NCBI GenBank assembly: GCA_017634355.1
Contig: JAGBNO010000032.1
Span: 1-33,083, forward strand
DNA: 33,083 bases
DNA from: Lachnospiraceae bacterium
Lineage (GTDB): Bacteria > Bacillota > Clostridia > Lachnospirales > Lachnospiraceae
Direction of reading: 5' to 3'
This document shows, piece by piece, positions 8,162-15,832 of the stretch. Below the pieces are notes generated by a model. It searched no databases. It saw only the letters and a program-made list of their open reading frames with translations, and was not told the DNA's origin. A program made the translations under genes and the position numbers. Within the stretch, counting starts at the first letter, position 1, and each line of letters opens with the position of its first letter.

Positions 8162-8170
8162 AGTATAGCA
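8162..8170 (-). promoter_or_regulatory. Candidate extended -10 element before the AAA+ gene
   Basis: The minus strand reads TGCTATACT here, an extended -10 (TGn plus TATACT) about 47 bases before the start codon at 8115. No good -35 is visible at the expected distance. The same nine-base word occurs at 32625-32633 and its complement at 32651-32659. Confidence 0.4.
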
Positions 8171-8206
8171 CAGGGGAAAAAGCAGAAACGACATCATGTA
8201 GTCATA

Positions 8207-8794
8207 TCAAATATCGGAATTAGCTTCAAAGATGTAATTCCTGTATTTCCGTTCGTAGTGGATATAGAAGCCGGCATCATTCAGTGCTTGAAAATCCCGT
8301 TGCCTCATCCTTTCATTGCTATTGGGAAAAAGCTCGTAGTATACGGACTTTATATTCTCCCAAACAGGTTTTTCGGGAGGCTCCCACAAATCCTCAGGCG
8401 GAAAAGTGACAGGGTCCTCTGCCATATATTCCTTGTATTCCAGATATTGCCTATACTCACTCTCGTAGGTTTCCAGATCATACATAGGCGTCCGTGGAAG
8501 CTTGTCGATAAGGGTAGTAAGCCTTTTCAAGCGCATAAGGTGCTGACGGTGCCGTCCGGTGGCCGATTCATCAAAAACAGCGGGTGTGTCCGATTCAACA
8601 TAGTTATTGTCTTTTTTGTAGTACTTAAGCCTTATTATGCCTGCATCTCTTAAGTCTTTGAGGTCGCGCTGGAGCATACGGCGGTTAATGCCAAAATGCC
8701 CCATAAGGTCATCGGGGCCATGATAGAATGTAGATGTGATATAAGAATAAAGAGAAATCTGCCTGATTATTTTATCGTTATTTTTAGAACCCAT
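8207..8794 (-). CDS. Probable transcriptional regulator with two winged-helix-like modules
   Basis: A 195-residue protein. The amino-terminal region (about 8-66) resembles the HTH of DeoR/WYL-type regulators, with a recognition-helix pattern RRMLQRDLKDLRDAGI (38-53) followed by a basic wing (KYYKKDNNY). A second copy of the pattern lies near the carboxy terminus (ERMRQRDFQALNDAGF, 161-176, then HYERKYRNY). Counted without gaps over residues 38-52, 9 of 15 positions match. Between them is a charged, Tyr- and Glu-rich linker. No WYL or other ligand domain is present. The start at 8794 has AGAGGGGG four bases upstream. It is transcribed towards the AAA+ gene and diverges from the AAA/nuclease gene at 9000, so it could control either or both. 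Binding DNA is inferred, not shown. Confidence 0.65.
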   Translation of the reverse strand: MGSKNNDKIIRQISLYSYITSTFYHGPDDLMGHFGINRRMLQRDLKDLRDAGIIRLKYYKKDNNYVESDTPAVFDESATGRHRQHLMRLKRLTTLIDKLPRTPMYDLETYESEYRQYLEYKEYMAEDPVTFPPEDLWEPPEKPVWENIKSVYYELFPNSNERMRQRDFQALNDAGFYIHYERKYRNYIFEANSDI

Positions 8795-8844
8795 GTGTCC
8801 CCCTCTATTGCGGCGGCTCTGGCAAGGTATAAGCTCTCGCTATA

Positions 8845-8853
8845 TGATATAAT
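8845..8853 (+). promoter_or_regulatory. Extended -10 promoter element for the AAA/nuclease gene
   Basis: TG at 8845-8846, one base, then a perfect TATAAT (8848-8853). No recognisable -35 lies 16-18 bases upstream, which fits an extended -10 promoter. Transcription would start near 8860, leaving a leader of about 140 bases before the ATG at 9000. Confidence 0.45.
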
Positions 8854-8999
8854 GGGTATGGCGAAATAAACCATAGTCATAGGGTGGGCTCATACCGTGA
8901 AGAGCATATCAGAATGCTTTAATAACAGCAAGGCGTTTTGGACAGTGCCGACAAATGCAGCGGACGGGCGGAGTAAGACAGTTCCATAGGAGGTTCGTA

Positions 9000-10586
9000 A
9001 TGAAACAGTTTAATACAACGGCAGTGTGCATACCGTCAAAACACTATATGGTGGATCTCTCAGAGAGGGTAAAAGAAATCAAGAAGCTTGTCGATGCCGG
9101 GAAGTATTTCACGATCAATAGGGCTAGGCAGTATGGGAAAACGACAACGATCAATGAATTGTGCAAACTGCTGGTACCAGAATATGAAGTTGTCAGTTTG
9201 AGCTTTGAAGGCATAGGAAATGCTGGATTTGAAACAGAACAGTCTTTTGTAAAAGCTTTTGCGCGCAAGCTTAGGCGGGAGTTTCGATATGGCCTTCCTG
9301 TGCCTGAAAGCATAAGGAAGCAGACGGATGAGTTCATTGCAAGGAAAGAGGAAGAAGCTCTACTTGACGAACTTTTTGATATGCTGCTGGACTGGTGCTA
9401 TGAAACGGAAAAAACTCTAGTGCTAATTATCGATGAGGTCGATAGCGCAACGAATAATCAAGTGTTTCTGGATTTTCTTGCTGGATTACGGGAGAACTAT
9501 ATCAATAGGGATACAAAAGGAATTAAGACATTCCAATCCGTAATTCTTGCCGGAGTAACTGATGTTAAGCATCTCAAGAGCAAGATAAGGCCGGAGGGTG
9601 ACAGCAAAGAAAACAGCCCTTGGAATATTGCGGCAGACTTTGATATAGATATGAGCCTTTCGGAAGCCGGCATAAGGGGAATGTTGGATGAGTATGAGAC
9701 TGACCATCACACGGGGATGGATACAGCCGTGATCGCAAGATCCATACGGGAGTATACAAATGGCTATCCCTTTCTGGTAAGCCGTATCTGTCAGCTGATC
9801 GACGAGCGTGTGAGCAAAAGCATGAATCTTAGAGATGCCTGGACAAAGAGGGGAATTGATGAAGCAGTTAATTTAATTCTTTCCGAGAACAATACTTTAT
9901 TTCAATCGCTGACAAAGAACCTGAATAATTATCCTGATATGAAGGCGGAGATACGAAGCATTCTGATGGAAGGGACAAAACTTATCTGGAATGCCCAGCA
10001 GAGCGAACTTGTACAGTTGCAGATGTACGGACTTATCTGTAAGGATGGCAATGCTGTCAGAATTTCGAACCGCATTTTTGAAACAATGCTTTATAACCTT
10101 TTCCTTTCAGATGAGGAATTGAAGAATAACATATTCATCCGCGAAGGTGAGCTTGCAAGGAACATCTTCGTTGAAGGCGGAAAACTGAACATGCGCCTCA
10201 TCATGGAACGCTTTATTGAGACATATACCGAGGTTGCCGGGCCACTTGTGGATAGATTTAAGGAAAAGGACGGAAGAGAGCAGTTTCTTCTTTATCTGAA
10301 ACCGATAATCAATGGAACCGGCAATTATTATATTGAAGCGCAGACCAGGGACCAGACGCGCACGGATGTAATTGTCGATTATCTTGGGCAGCAATACATA
10401 ATTGAACTAAAAATATGGCGTGGAGAGCGGTATAATGCAGAGGGGGAAAAACAGATAGGCGAATACCTCGATTATTGGCATTTGAACACAGGCTATATGC
10501 TGAGCTTCAATTTTAATAAGAAAAAAGAGCAGGGAGTCCGCTTGGTTCATGTTGGGGACAAGCTTTTGTATGAGGGAACGGTATGA
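9000..10586 (+). CDS. AAA-ATPase-like protein with carboxy-terminal PD-(D/E)XK nuclease domain
   Basis: A 528-residue cytoplasmic protein. The start at 9000 is chosen for AGGAGG (8988-8993) six bases upstream; an earlier in-frame ATG at 8955 lacks one. The amino-terminal ATPase has a degenerate P-loop RARQYGKTT (41-49) and Walker B LVLIIDEVDS (140-149). A helical middle follows, with YTNGYPFLVSRIC (252-264) typical of these ATPases. The end carries a PD-(D/E)XK-like nuclease signature: RTD (D456), then E469-L-K471 (IIELKIW) and Q485 in the following helix. This architecture is common in Bacteroidetes and gut Firmicutes and is often scattered and decayed, as at 50-517, which suggests mobility or a conflict role; no function is established to my knowledge. 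Ile codons here look less biased to ATA than in the housekeeping genes, consistent with a separate history. Confidence 0.85.
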   Translation: MKQFNTTAVCIPSKHYMVDLSERVKEIKKLVDAGKYFTINRARQYGKTTTINELCKLLVPEYEVVSLSFEGIGNAGFETEQSFVKAFARKLRREFRYGLPVPESIRKQTDEFIARKEEEALLDELFDMLLDWCYETEKTLVLIIDEVDSATNNQVFLDFLAGLRENYINRDTKGIKTFQSVILAGVTDVKHLKSKIRPEGDSKENSPWNIAADFDIDMSLSEAGIRGMLDEYETDHHTGMDTAVIARSIREYTNGYPFLVSRICQLIDERVSKSMNLRDAWTKRGIDEAVNLILSENNTLFQSLTKNLNNYPDMKAEIRSILMEGTKLIWNAQQSELVQLQMYGLICKDGNAVRISNRIFETMLYNLFLSDEELKNNIFIREGELARNIFVEGGKLNMRLIMERFIETYTEVAGPLVDRFKEKDGREQFLLYLKPIINGTGNYYIEAQTRDQTRTDVIVDYLGQQYIIELKIWRGERYNAEGEKQIGEYLDYWHLNTGYMLSFNFNKKKEQGVRLVHVGDKLLYEGTV

Positions 10587-10697
10587 AGCATCTCTTAAGG
10601 GGAGGTCCCGGAGAAATAAAAGGCAAGGCAGTTTCCCTTGCACTGGGAAAACAAGAGTTGTATTATTAGGAATTGGTTTTTCGTAACTGTTCAGGCC

Positions 10698-10725
10698 GGC
10701 ACTTCGCGCTTTGTGGCGCAGTGCC
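10698..10725 (+). other. GC-rich hairpin upstream of argG
   Basis: GGCACT (10698-10703) pairs with AGTGCC (10720-10725), continued by GCGC/GCGC across a 2-base bulge, around a loop TTTGTG. It lies about 52 bases before the argG start. The next T-run (10748-10753) is 23 bases away, so it is a poor terminator for the upstream gene. It could be a leader structure of argG. The rest of the 190-base gap shows only a weaker stem (GTTTCCC 10631-10637 with GGGAAAAC). Confidence 0.4.
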
Positions 10726-10776
10726 AGCTGATAACGTTTAATATGCGTTTTTTATCATCATTCTTAGGAGGAAATT

Positions 10777-11991
10777 ATGGCAGAAAAAGAAAAAGTAGTA
10801 CTGGCCTACTCTGGCGGCTTAGACACCACCGCTATTATCCCCTGGCTCAAGGAAAACTACGGATATGAAGTGATCTGCGCCTGTGTGGACTGCGGGCAGG
10901 AAGAAGAGCTGGACGGGCTGGAAGAGAGGGCAAAGTCCTGTGGGGCTTCCAAGCTCTATATAGAAAATGTGATAGATGAATTTGCGGATGAATATGTGAT
11001 GCCCTGTGTACAGGCCCATGCGGTATATGAGAACCAGTACCTCCTTGGCACATCCATGGCGCGGCCTTTAATAGCAAAGAAACTGGTCGAGATAGCGAGG
11101 AAAGAGAATGCCGCCGCCATCTGCCACGGGGCCACGGGCAAGGGCAATGACCAGATACGCTTTGAGCTTGGCATAAAGGCGCTGGCGCCTGACTTAAAGA
11201 TTATAGCCGCCTGGAGGGATCCCAAGTGGACCATGGACTCCAGGGAGTCTGAGATAGAGTACTGCAAAAAGCACGGTATAAACCTGCCCTTCAGTGCAGA
11301 TTCCTCATATAGCAGGGACAGGAACCTCTGGCACATAAGCCATGAGGGGCTGGAGCTCGAAGACCCTTCCGAGGAGCCAAACTACGACCATGTGCTGGTG
11401 CTGAGCGTGAGGCCTGAAAAAGCCCCCGAAGAGGGCGAATATGTGACAATGACCTTTGAAAAGGGCATACCTACGGCGATAAATGGGGAGAAAAAGAAGG
11501 TTTCAGAAATCATCAAGGAACTGAACGTGCTGGGCGGACGGCATGGCATAGGCATCATAGACATAGTAGAAAACCGGGTGGTCGGAATGAAGAGCCGCGG
11601 AGTATATGAGACGCCCGGCGGAACCATACTCTATGCGGCGCATGAGCAGCTGGAAGAACTCATTCTGGACAGGGAGTGCCTGCGGGCAAAGAAACACATA
11701 GGGGACGAGCTGGCGCAGCTGGTGTATGAGGGCAAGTGGTTCACTCCGCTGAGGGAGGCATACTGCGCCTTTATCGCTTCCACTCAGGAATATGTGACAG
11801 GGGAAGTGAAGTTCAAACTCTATAAGGGCAATATCATCAAGGCAGGGGAGAGCTCGCCCTATTCCCTTTACAATGAAAGCCTGGCCTCATTTAAGACAGG
11901 CGACCTCTATGACCACCACGATGCGCAGGGCTTTATCACGCTTTTTGGGCTCTCTTCCTATGTAAGGGCACTGAAGATGCAGGAAAAATAA
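10777..11991 (+). CDS. argG: Argininosuccinate synthase
   Basis: Condenses citrulline and aspartate with ATP hydrolysis to AMP, giving argininosuccinate, the second-last step of arginine synthesis in the cytoplasm. The 404-residue length is normal for the family. The N-type ATP pyrophosphatase loop AYSGGLDTT (10-18) and the substrate-binding segment HGATGKGNDQIRFE (117-130) are intact. AGGAGG (10766-10771) lies five bases before the ATG. The gene stands without argH or other arginine genes nearby; only a small DUF1294 gene follows 15 bases later. I saw no clear ArgR operator upstream, although a GC-rich hairpin is present in the leader. Confidence 0.97.
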   Translation: MAEKEKVVLAYSGGLDTTAIIPWLKENYGYEVICACVDCGQEEELDGLEERAKSCGASKLYIENVIDEFADEYVMPCVQAHAVYENQYLLGTSMARPLIAKKLVEIARKENAAAICHGATGKGNDQIRFELGIKALAPDLKIIAAWRDPKWTMDSRESEIEYCKKHGINLPFSADSSYSRDRNLWHISHEGLELEDPSEEPNYDHVLVLSVRPEKAPEEGEYVTMTFEKGIPTAINGEKKKVSEIIKELNVLGGRHGIGIIDIVENRVVGMKSRGVYETPGGTILYAAHEQLEELILDRECLRAKKHIGDELAQLVYEGKWFTPLREAYCAFIASTQEYVTGEVKFKLYKGNIIKAGESSPYSLYNESLASFKTGDLYDHHDAQGFITLFGLSSYVRALKMQEK

Positions 11992-12006
11992 GAGGTTCAG
12001 TCCTAA

Positions 12007-12306
12007 ATGACACTGTTTCTCATAGTTATATGCATATATTTTGGAGCCGTGAATATCTGGGGCTTCATACTCATGGGAATGGATAAGCACCGCGCTGAAC
12101 GCAATATATGGAGGATAAGCGAGTTTACCCTTTTTATTCCTGCGTTCTTCGGCGGTGCCTTGGGCTGCATCCTGGGTATGAATTTTTTCCACCATAAGAC
12201 AAAGCACATGAAATTTGTCATAGGTATGCCCCTGGTGCTTTTTTTGCAGCTGGCGGCTTTGGGTTGGGTGCTCTTTTTGTCGCCCTGGAGCTTCTCTTTC
12301 ATGTGA
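12007..12306 (+). CDS. DUF1294 family small membrane protein
   Basis: A 99-residue membrane protein with about three hydrophobic segments (2-21, 41-58, 72-93). The family hallmarks are clear: an early MGMDKHRAERNIWRISE, then FFGGALGCILGM, then HHKTKHMKFVIGMP. The family's function is unknown. The start lies 15 bases after the argG stop, with AGAGG at 11991-11995 (spacing 11 bases), so it is probably cotranscribed with argG. Its stop is one base from the stop of the convergent degV gene, leaving no room for a terminator between them. Confidence 0.9.
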   Translation: MTLFLIVICIYFGAVNIWGFILMGMDKHRAERNIWRISEFTLFIPAFFGGALGCILGMNFFHHKTKHMKFVIGMPLVLFLQLAALGWVLFLSPWSFSFM

Positions 12307-12307
12307 G

Positions 12308-13201
12308 CTAAAAGGTGGCTATTATTCCCCCGTCCGAGGCATAGAGGCTGCTTATCCCCGCCTGGTCTATGATCAGGCTTTTTAGAAAAGACGCTTTTTT
12401 CAGATATATTTCCCGCACTGCTTCTGCCCTCTCATGGCAGTTGCAGTGGCTAATGAAAAGTATCCTGTCGCTGGTATCATTCACTTCCTTCAGGGAAATA
12501 TCCACCATTTTTTCAAGGGCCTTTTTAGTGCCTCTGGCAAGGGCCGCCTGTTCTATGATGCCGCGGTTTCCGAAGCAGACAGGCTTAATATTTAAGGCGG
12601 TGGCGGCCAGGGCCTGCATACGGGTGAGCCTGCCATTCTTCCGAAGTGCTTCCATATCCTGCAGCACGAAATAGGTCTTTAGGTCATTATATAAAAAATC
12701 CTCAGTGAGCCTGACCGTATCCTCAAAGCTATGCCCCGACTCTATGAGGGAAGCCGCCTTCATAAGTACCTGCGCCTCCCCGCAGGAGGCAGAGCGGGAA
12801 TTGAAGACATGAATCAATGGAGCTTTCTTTTCCCCAAAAGGCGTTTCCCCATAGTCCTTATTTGTATCCGGCCTGGCGGCGCGGGAGCTTTCAAATAAGC
12901 TTTTAGCTAAGACTGCGCTATTAAATGAGCCTGAGAGGTCGGCAGAAAGCGTGGACACAAAGATTATGTCCCAATCTCCCTTAAATGCCTCCATGAACTG
13001 TTCCGGAGATGGGCAGGCAGAACGGGGCCATTTGGGATAGGCCGCCGCTTTTTTTAAGAAAAGAGCCTGGTCAAAGCTTTCGTCGTCTATGAATTCTTCT
13101 TCTCCCACCCATATAGTCAGGGGAATACGCATACAGTCGTGATTTTCCAGAAATTCCGCAGGGAATTCGCAGCAGCTGTCCCCCACATATCTACATTTCA
13201 T
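12308..13201 (-). CDS. DegV family fatty-acid-binding protein (FakB-like)
   Basis: A 297-residue cytoplasmic lipid carrier. Members bind a fatty acid and present it to the kinase FakA for phosphorylation and entry into phospholipid synthesis. Typical landmarks: an amino-terminal GDSCCEFP, SACPSPEQF (61-69), STLSADLSGSFNSA (83-96), the NSRSASCGEA stretch and LRKNGRLTRMQ. The carboxy terminus reads ASDGGIIATF, in place of the GPG-type ending I expect in many relatives. A short insertion (about 104-122, Arg/Asp/Gly-rich) is also present. AAAGGAG lies ten bases before the ATG. It follows the SGNH-like gene by 34 bases on the same strand and probably shares its transcript. No fakA is in the window. 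The family is sure; which fatty acid it prefers cannot be read. Confidence 0.9.
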   Translation of the reverse strand: MKCRYVGDSCCEFPAEFLENHDCMRIPLTIWVGEEEFIDDESFDQALFLKKAAAYPKWPRSACPSPEQFMEAFKGDWDIIFVSTLSADLSGSFNSAVLAKSLFESSRAARPDTNKDYGETPFGEKKAPLIHVFNSRSASCGEAQVLMKAASLIESGHSFEDTVRLTEDFLYNDLKTYFVLQDMEALRKNGRLTRMQALAATALNIKPVCFGNRGIIEQAALARGTKKALEKMVDISLKEVNDTSDRILFISHCNCHERAEAVREIYLKKASFLKSLIIDQAGISSLYASDGGIIATF

Positions 13202-13235
13202 TTTTGAAGAGCTCCTTTATTTATATTACATCTAT

Positions 13236-14264
13236 TCAGCTCTCAAGAAAGCTGTATTTGGGCTTTATCTCGGCAGTAAAAACTTCCGCGCCGCTCCTGT
13301 TCATGTGGTTATTGTCTCCGAAGTAGCGGTTCTTGTAGACAGGGATGTCTATCACTACATTAAAATCGGGATGCTCCTTAGCTATGCTCTCCATATAATC
13401 CCTGTAGCCTGTCCAAAATTCATCTGTGATTACAGTGGCAGAAGCCTCGTTTATGGGGGCCTGTTCTATGGTCACAGCTATGCCGTGGCTCTCGCAGAGT
13501 TTCAATAGCCTGTCATAATAATAGCGTATGAAAGGGGAATAGTCGAAGACGGGGTGTCGGGTCTCGTAATTGAGTCCGTCGTTTCCGTCCTCGGTGCCGA
13601 ACTCCGTATAGCCCAGGTCATGCCGTACAGAAGCGTACTTTTCCAGATTCGCGGCCCTGTTTCCACTAAATTTCGCCTGATAGGCCTGGTCTAAATACTT
13701 ATTTGGGAGCCTCAGCCTGAAGGACAATAGGTCTCCAAAGGCGCCGGGATAGGCTATTGTGGGTTCATTATATCTAATGGCGGCAATTTCTGTTTCCAGA
13801 AGCTCATTCAGGCCCAGGTAGTTGAAGAATTGATTCTGCTGCCAGTTGTCTATGGTGCATAGGTGGCAGGGAGCGAAAATGATGATGGCTTGCTCTGGGG
13901 CCCTGTGGTGCCTTAGGTAATTATCGAGGGCATAGTACATCTCCAGGGACGTGGCCCCGCCTATGGCCATATTGTAAATACTTCTATCCGTGAGCTCTTT
14001 TGGGATAATGCTGGACTTGGCCCTGGAATCGCCTATCACGAGGATATCAGGGTCTTCCGTTATAGATGCGCCATTTCCATTTTCGCCCACGCCCCTCACA
14101 AAGTCCTTCTCCTCCTGCCACAGCGCATATTCCACATCCATATAGTCCATGGGCTTATTCCATATATATGCGCTAAGGAGAAAGAGGGGTATGCCGAGGA
14201 GCAGGAGCCGCCCGCCCAGTTTCGCCCAAATCCCTGATACTTTTACAGATCCTTTTTCTGACAT
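13236..14264 (-). CDS. Membrane-anchored SGNH-hydrolase-like protein (DUF1574/DltD-like)
   Basis: A 342-residue protein with one amino-terminal membrane helix (about 17-34) and an extracytoplasmic SGNH-type domain. The nucleophile block reads VIGDSRAKS with S80, the glycine block is IGGATS (101-106), and the last block is D317-N-N-H320 followed by MNRSG. Related proteins act with membrane-bound O-acyltransferases in acylation of surface polymers, or as esterases. No such acyltransferase gene is adjacent, so the partner, if any, is elsewhere. AGGTGG precedes the ATG by six bases. It heads the two-gene unit with degV and diverges from thlA. The substrate is unknown. Confidence 0.75.
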   Translation of the reverse strand: MSEKGSVKVSGIWAKLGGRLLLLGIPLFLLSAYIWNKPMDYMDVEYALWQEEKDFVRGVGENGNGASITEDPDILVIGDSRAKSSIIPKELTDRSIYNMAIGGATSLEMYYALDNYLRHHRAPEQAIIIFAPCHLCTIDNWQQNQFFNYLGLNELLETEIAAIRYNEPTIAYPGAFGDLLSFRLRLPNKYLDQAYQAKFSGNRAANLEKYASVRHDLGYTEFGTEDGNDGLNYETRHPVFDYSPFIRYYYDRLLKLCESHGIAVTIEQAPINEASATVITDEFWTGYRDYMESIAKEHPDFNVVIDIPVYKNRYFGDNNHMNRSGAEVFTAEIKPKYSFLES

Positions 14265-14360
14265 TCCTCGCCACCTATATCTTTAGCAGTTATTTGATGT
14301 TTTAACTATAATCGCATATCATAGAGATGTATTCAAGCCCTGCCAAACACTTATTGCATC

Positions 14361-14399
14361 AGAAAAGTGCATTAGAAAAGTACATTAGAAAAGATATTG
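14361..14399. repeat. Three-unit 13-base tandem repeat
   Basis: AGAAAAGTGCATT (14361-14373), AGAAAAGTACATT (14374-14386) and a decayed third unit AGAAAAGATATTG (14387-14399) follow each other without gaps. It sits in the divergent region between the SGNH-like gene and thlA, immediately before the palindrome at 14400. It is too short and spacer-free to be a CRISPR. Confidence 0.75.
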
Positions 14400-14420
14400 T
14401 ATAAATCGAGGCGATTTATA
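14400..14420. promoter_or_regulatory. Operator-like palindrome upstream of thlA
   Basis: Perfect 9-base arms TATAAATCG and CGATTTATA are separated by AGG. The site lies 40 bases upstream of the thlA -35 and about 136 bases upstream of the SGNH-like start. The size and symmetry fit a dimeric regulator site. I cannot match it to a known consensus. Confidence 0.5.
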
Positions 14421-14459
14421 TAGCTTGCCACTCCCTGCCATGCTGCGGTCAATGGTATC

Positions 14460-14488
14460 TTGCAATAAAAACAGCATTGTAATATAAT
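14460..14488 (+). promoter_or_regulatory. Sigma-A-like promoter of thlA
   Basis: TTGCAA (14460-14465), a 17-base spacer and a perfect TATAAT (14483-14488). The predicted start is near 14495, giving a leader of about 68 bases with a small stem TCTCTGC/GCGGAGA before GGAGG (14552-14556). Confidence 0.65.
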
Positions 14489-14562
14489 TTTAGCGAATGT
14501 CTCTGCTTTTAGCGGAGAGGGATGTATTTTAAGAAACAACATTTATTCTATGGAGGTATGGA

Positions 14563-15747
14563 ATGGCAAGAAAAGTCGTATTGGCAGGTGCATGCAGGAC
14601 AGCTATTGGCGTCATGGGCGGGGCGCTCGCAAATACTCCGCCTGCGAAACTTGGTGAAATAGTTATTAAAGAAGCCCTTAAACGTGCAAATGTCAAGCCT
14701 GACCAGGTAGACGAGGTCTATATGGGCTGTGTCATACAGGCAGGACAGGGACAGAATGTTGCAAGGCAGGCAGCAGTCAATGCAGGCATTCCTGTGGAAG
14801 TCCCCGCCACTACTATCAATGTGCTCTGCGGCTCAGGCCTTCACTGCGTAAACCTTGCTGCGAAGCTTATCTCCATGGGAGATGCTGATATCATAGTGGC
14901 AGGCGGCACGGAGAATATGTCTGCGGCACCCTATGCCCTTGACAAGGCCCGCTTCGGTTACCGCATGGGACATGCCACAATGTATGACACCATGATAAAG
15001 GACGCCCTGACTGACGCATTTGGCGATTACCACATGGGCATCACTGCTGAGAATATCTGTGAGGACTGGGGACTTACTAGGGAGCAGCTCGATGAGTTTG
15101 CCGCAAATTCACAGCAGAAATGCGAGAAGGCCCAGAAAGATGGGAAGTTTAAGGAAGAGATAGTTCCCGTAGAAGTAAAGAAGAAGAAAGAGACCATCAT
15201 TTTCGACACAGACGAGGGCCCTAGGGCAGGAGTTACCGCAGAGAGCCTTGCAAAGCTTAAGCCCGCATTCAAGAAGGACGGCGGCCTCGTGACAGCAGGC
15301 AATGCCTCCGGCATAAATGACGGAGCGGCCGCCATCGTAGTCATGAGTGAAGAGAAGGCAAAAGAGCTGGGCGTAGAGCCTATGGCCACTTGGATTGCCG
15401 GAGACCTGGCAGGCGTAGAGCCCAGGATCATGGGAATAGGCCCTGTCGCCGCTACCCGCAAGGTCATGGAAAAGACAGGCATGAAGATAGATGACTTTGA
15501 CCTCATAGAGGCCAACGAGGCCTTTGCCGCCCAGTCAGTGGCAGTCGGGCACGACCTCGGCTTTGACCTTGAGAAGCTCAATGTGAACGGCGGCGCCATT
15601 GCGCTTGGCCATCCCGTAGGCTGCTCAGGCTGCAGGATCCTCGTAACACTGCTCTATGAGATGAAGAGGCGCGACGCAAAGACCGGCCTTGCCACGCTCT
15701 GCGTAGGCGGCGGCATGGGCGCGGCTGCCATAGTAAAGAGGGACTGA
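14563..15747 (+). CDS. thlA: Acetyl-CoA C-acetyltransferase (thiolase)
   Basis: Condenses two acetyl-CoA into acetoacetyl-CoA, the first committed step towards butyrate or polyketide-type C4 products in Clostridia. The 394-residue length is standard. The catalytic triad is visible: nucleophile C89 (NVLCGSG), H350 (GHPVG) and C380 (LCVGGG). GGAGG (14552-14556) lies six bases before the ATG. It has its own strong promoter and a strong terminator, so it is transcribed alone; the usual partners (hbd, crt, bcd, etf) are not adjacent. Codon use is less rich in ATA than neighbours, as expected for a highly expressed enzyme. The upstream palindrome may carry metabolic control. The name thlA follows clostridial use; atoB is an equivalent. 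Confidence 0.95.
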   Translation: MARKVVLAGACRTAIGVMGGALANTPPAKLGEIVIKEALKRANVKPDQVDEVYMGCVIQAGQGQNVARQAAVNAGIPVEVPATTINVLCGSGLHCVNLAAKLISMGDADIIVAGGTENMSAAPYALDKARFGYRMGHATMYDTMIKDALTDAFGDYHMGITAENICEDWGLTREQLDEFAANSQQKCEKAQKDGKFKEEIVPVEVKKKKETIIFDTDEGPRAGVTAESLAKLKPAFKKDGGLVTAGNASGINDGAAAIVVMSEEKAKELGVEPMATWIAGDLAGVEPRIMGIGPVAATRKVMEKTGMKIDDFDLIEANEAFAAQSVAVGHDLGFDLEKLNVNGGAIALGHPVGCSGCRILVTLLYEMKRRDAKTGLATLCVGGGMGAAAIVKRD

Positions 15748-15781
15748 TAATAAAGCCTAAATTTATATGAGATGAAACATG

Positions 15782-15818
15782 CATTCCCTGCAGTATTATT
15801 GCTGCAGGGAATGTTTTT
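15782..15818 (+). terminator. Strong rho-independent terminator of thlA
   Basis: CATTCCCTGCAG (15782-15793) and CTGCAGGGAATG (15802-15813) form a perfect 12-base stem with an 8-base loop, followed by five T (15814-15818). It starts 35 bases after the thlA stop. Confidence 0.93.
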
Positions 15819-15832
15819 GAGTAGCACTTGTT

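Noticed and set aside
8258-8653. Plus-strand frame opposite the winged-helix gene (131 codons)
   Set aside because: The minus-strand protein has a coherent HTH pattern and a good ribosome binding site; this one has neither.
10587-10776. Arginine operator or T-box upstream of argG
   Set aside because: No paired ARG-box-like sequence and no T-box core were seen; only a short GC-rich hairpin.
14361-14399. CRISPR-like array
   Set aside because: Units are 13 bases and directly adjacent with no spacers, so it is a simple tandem repeat.
15027-15599. Open frame on the minus strand inside thlA (190 codons)
   Set aside because: Ser/Phe/Pro-rich translation typical of antisense frames over a well-conserved gene.
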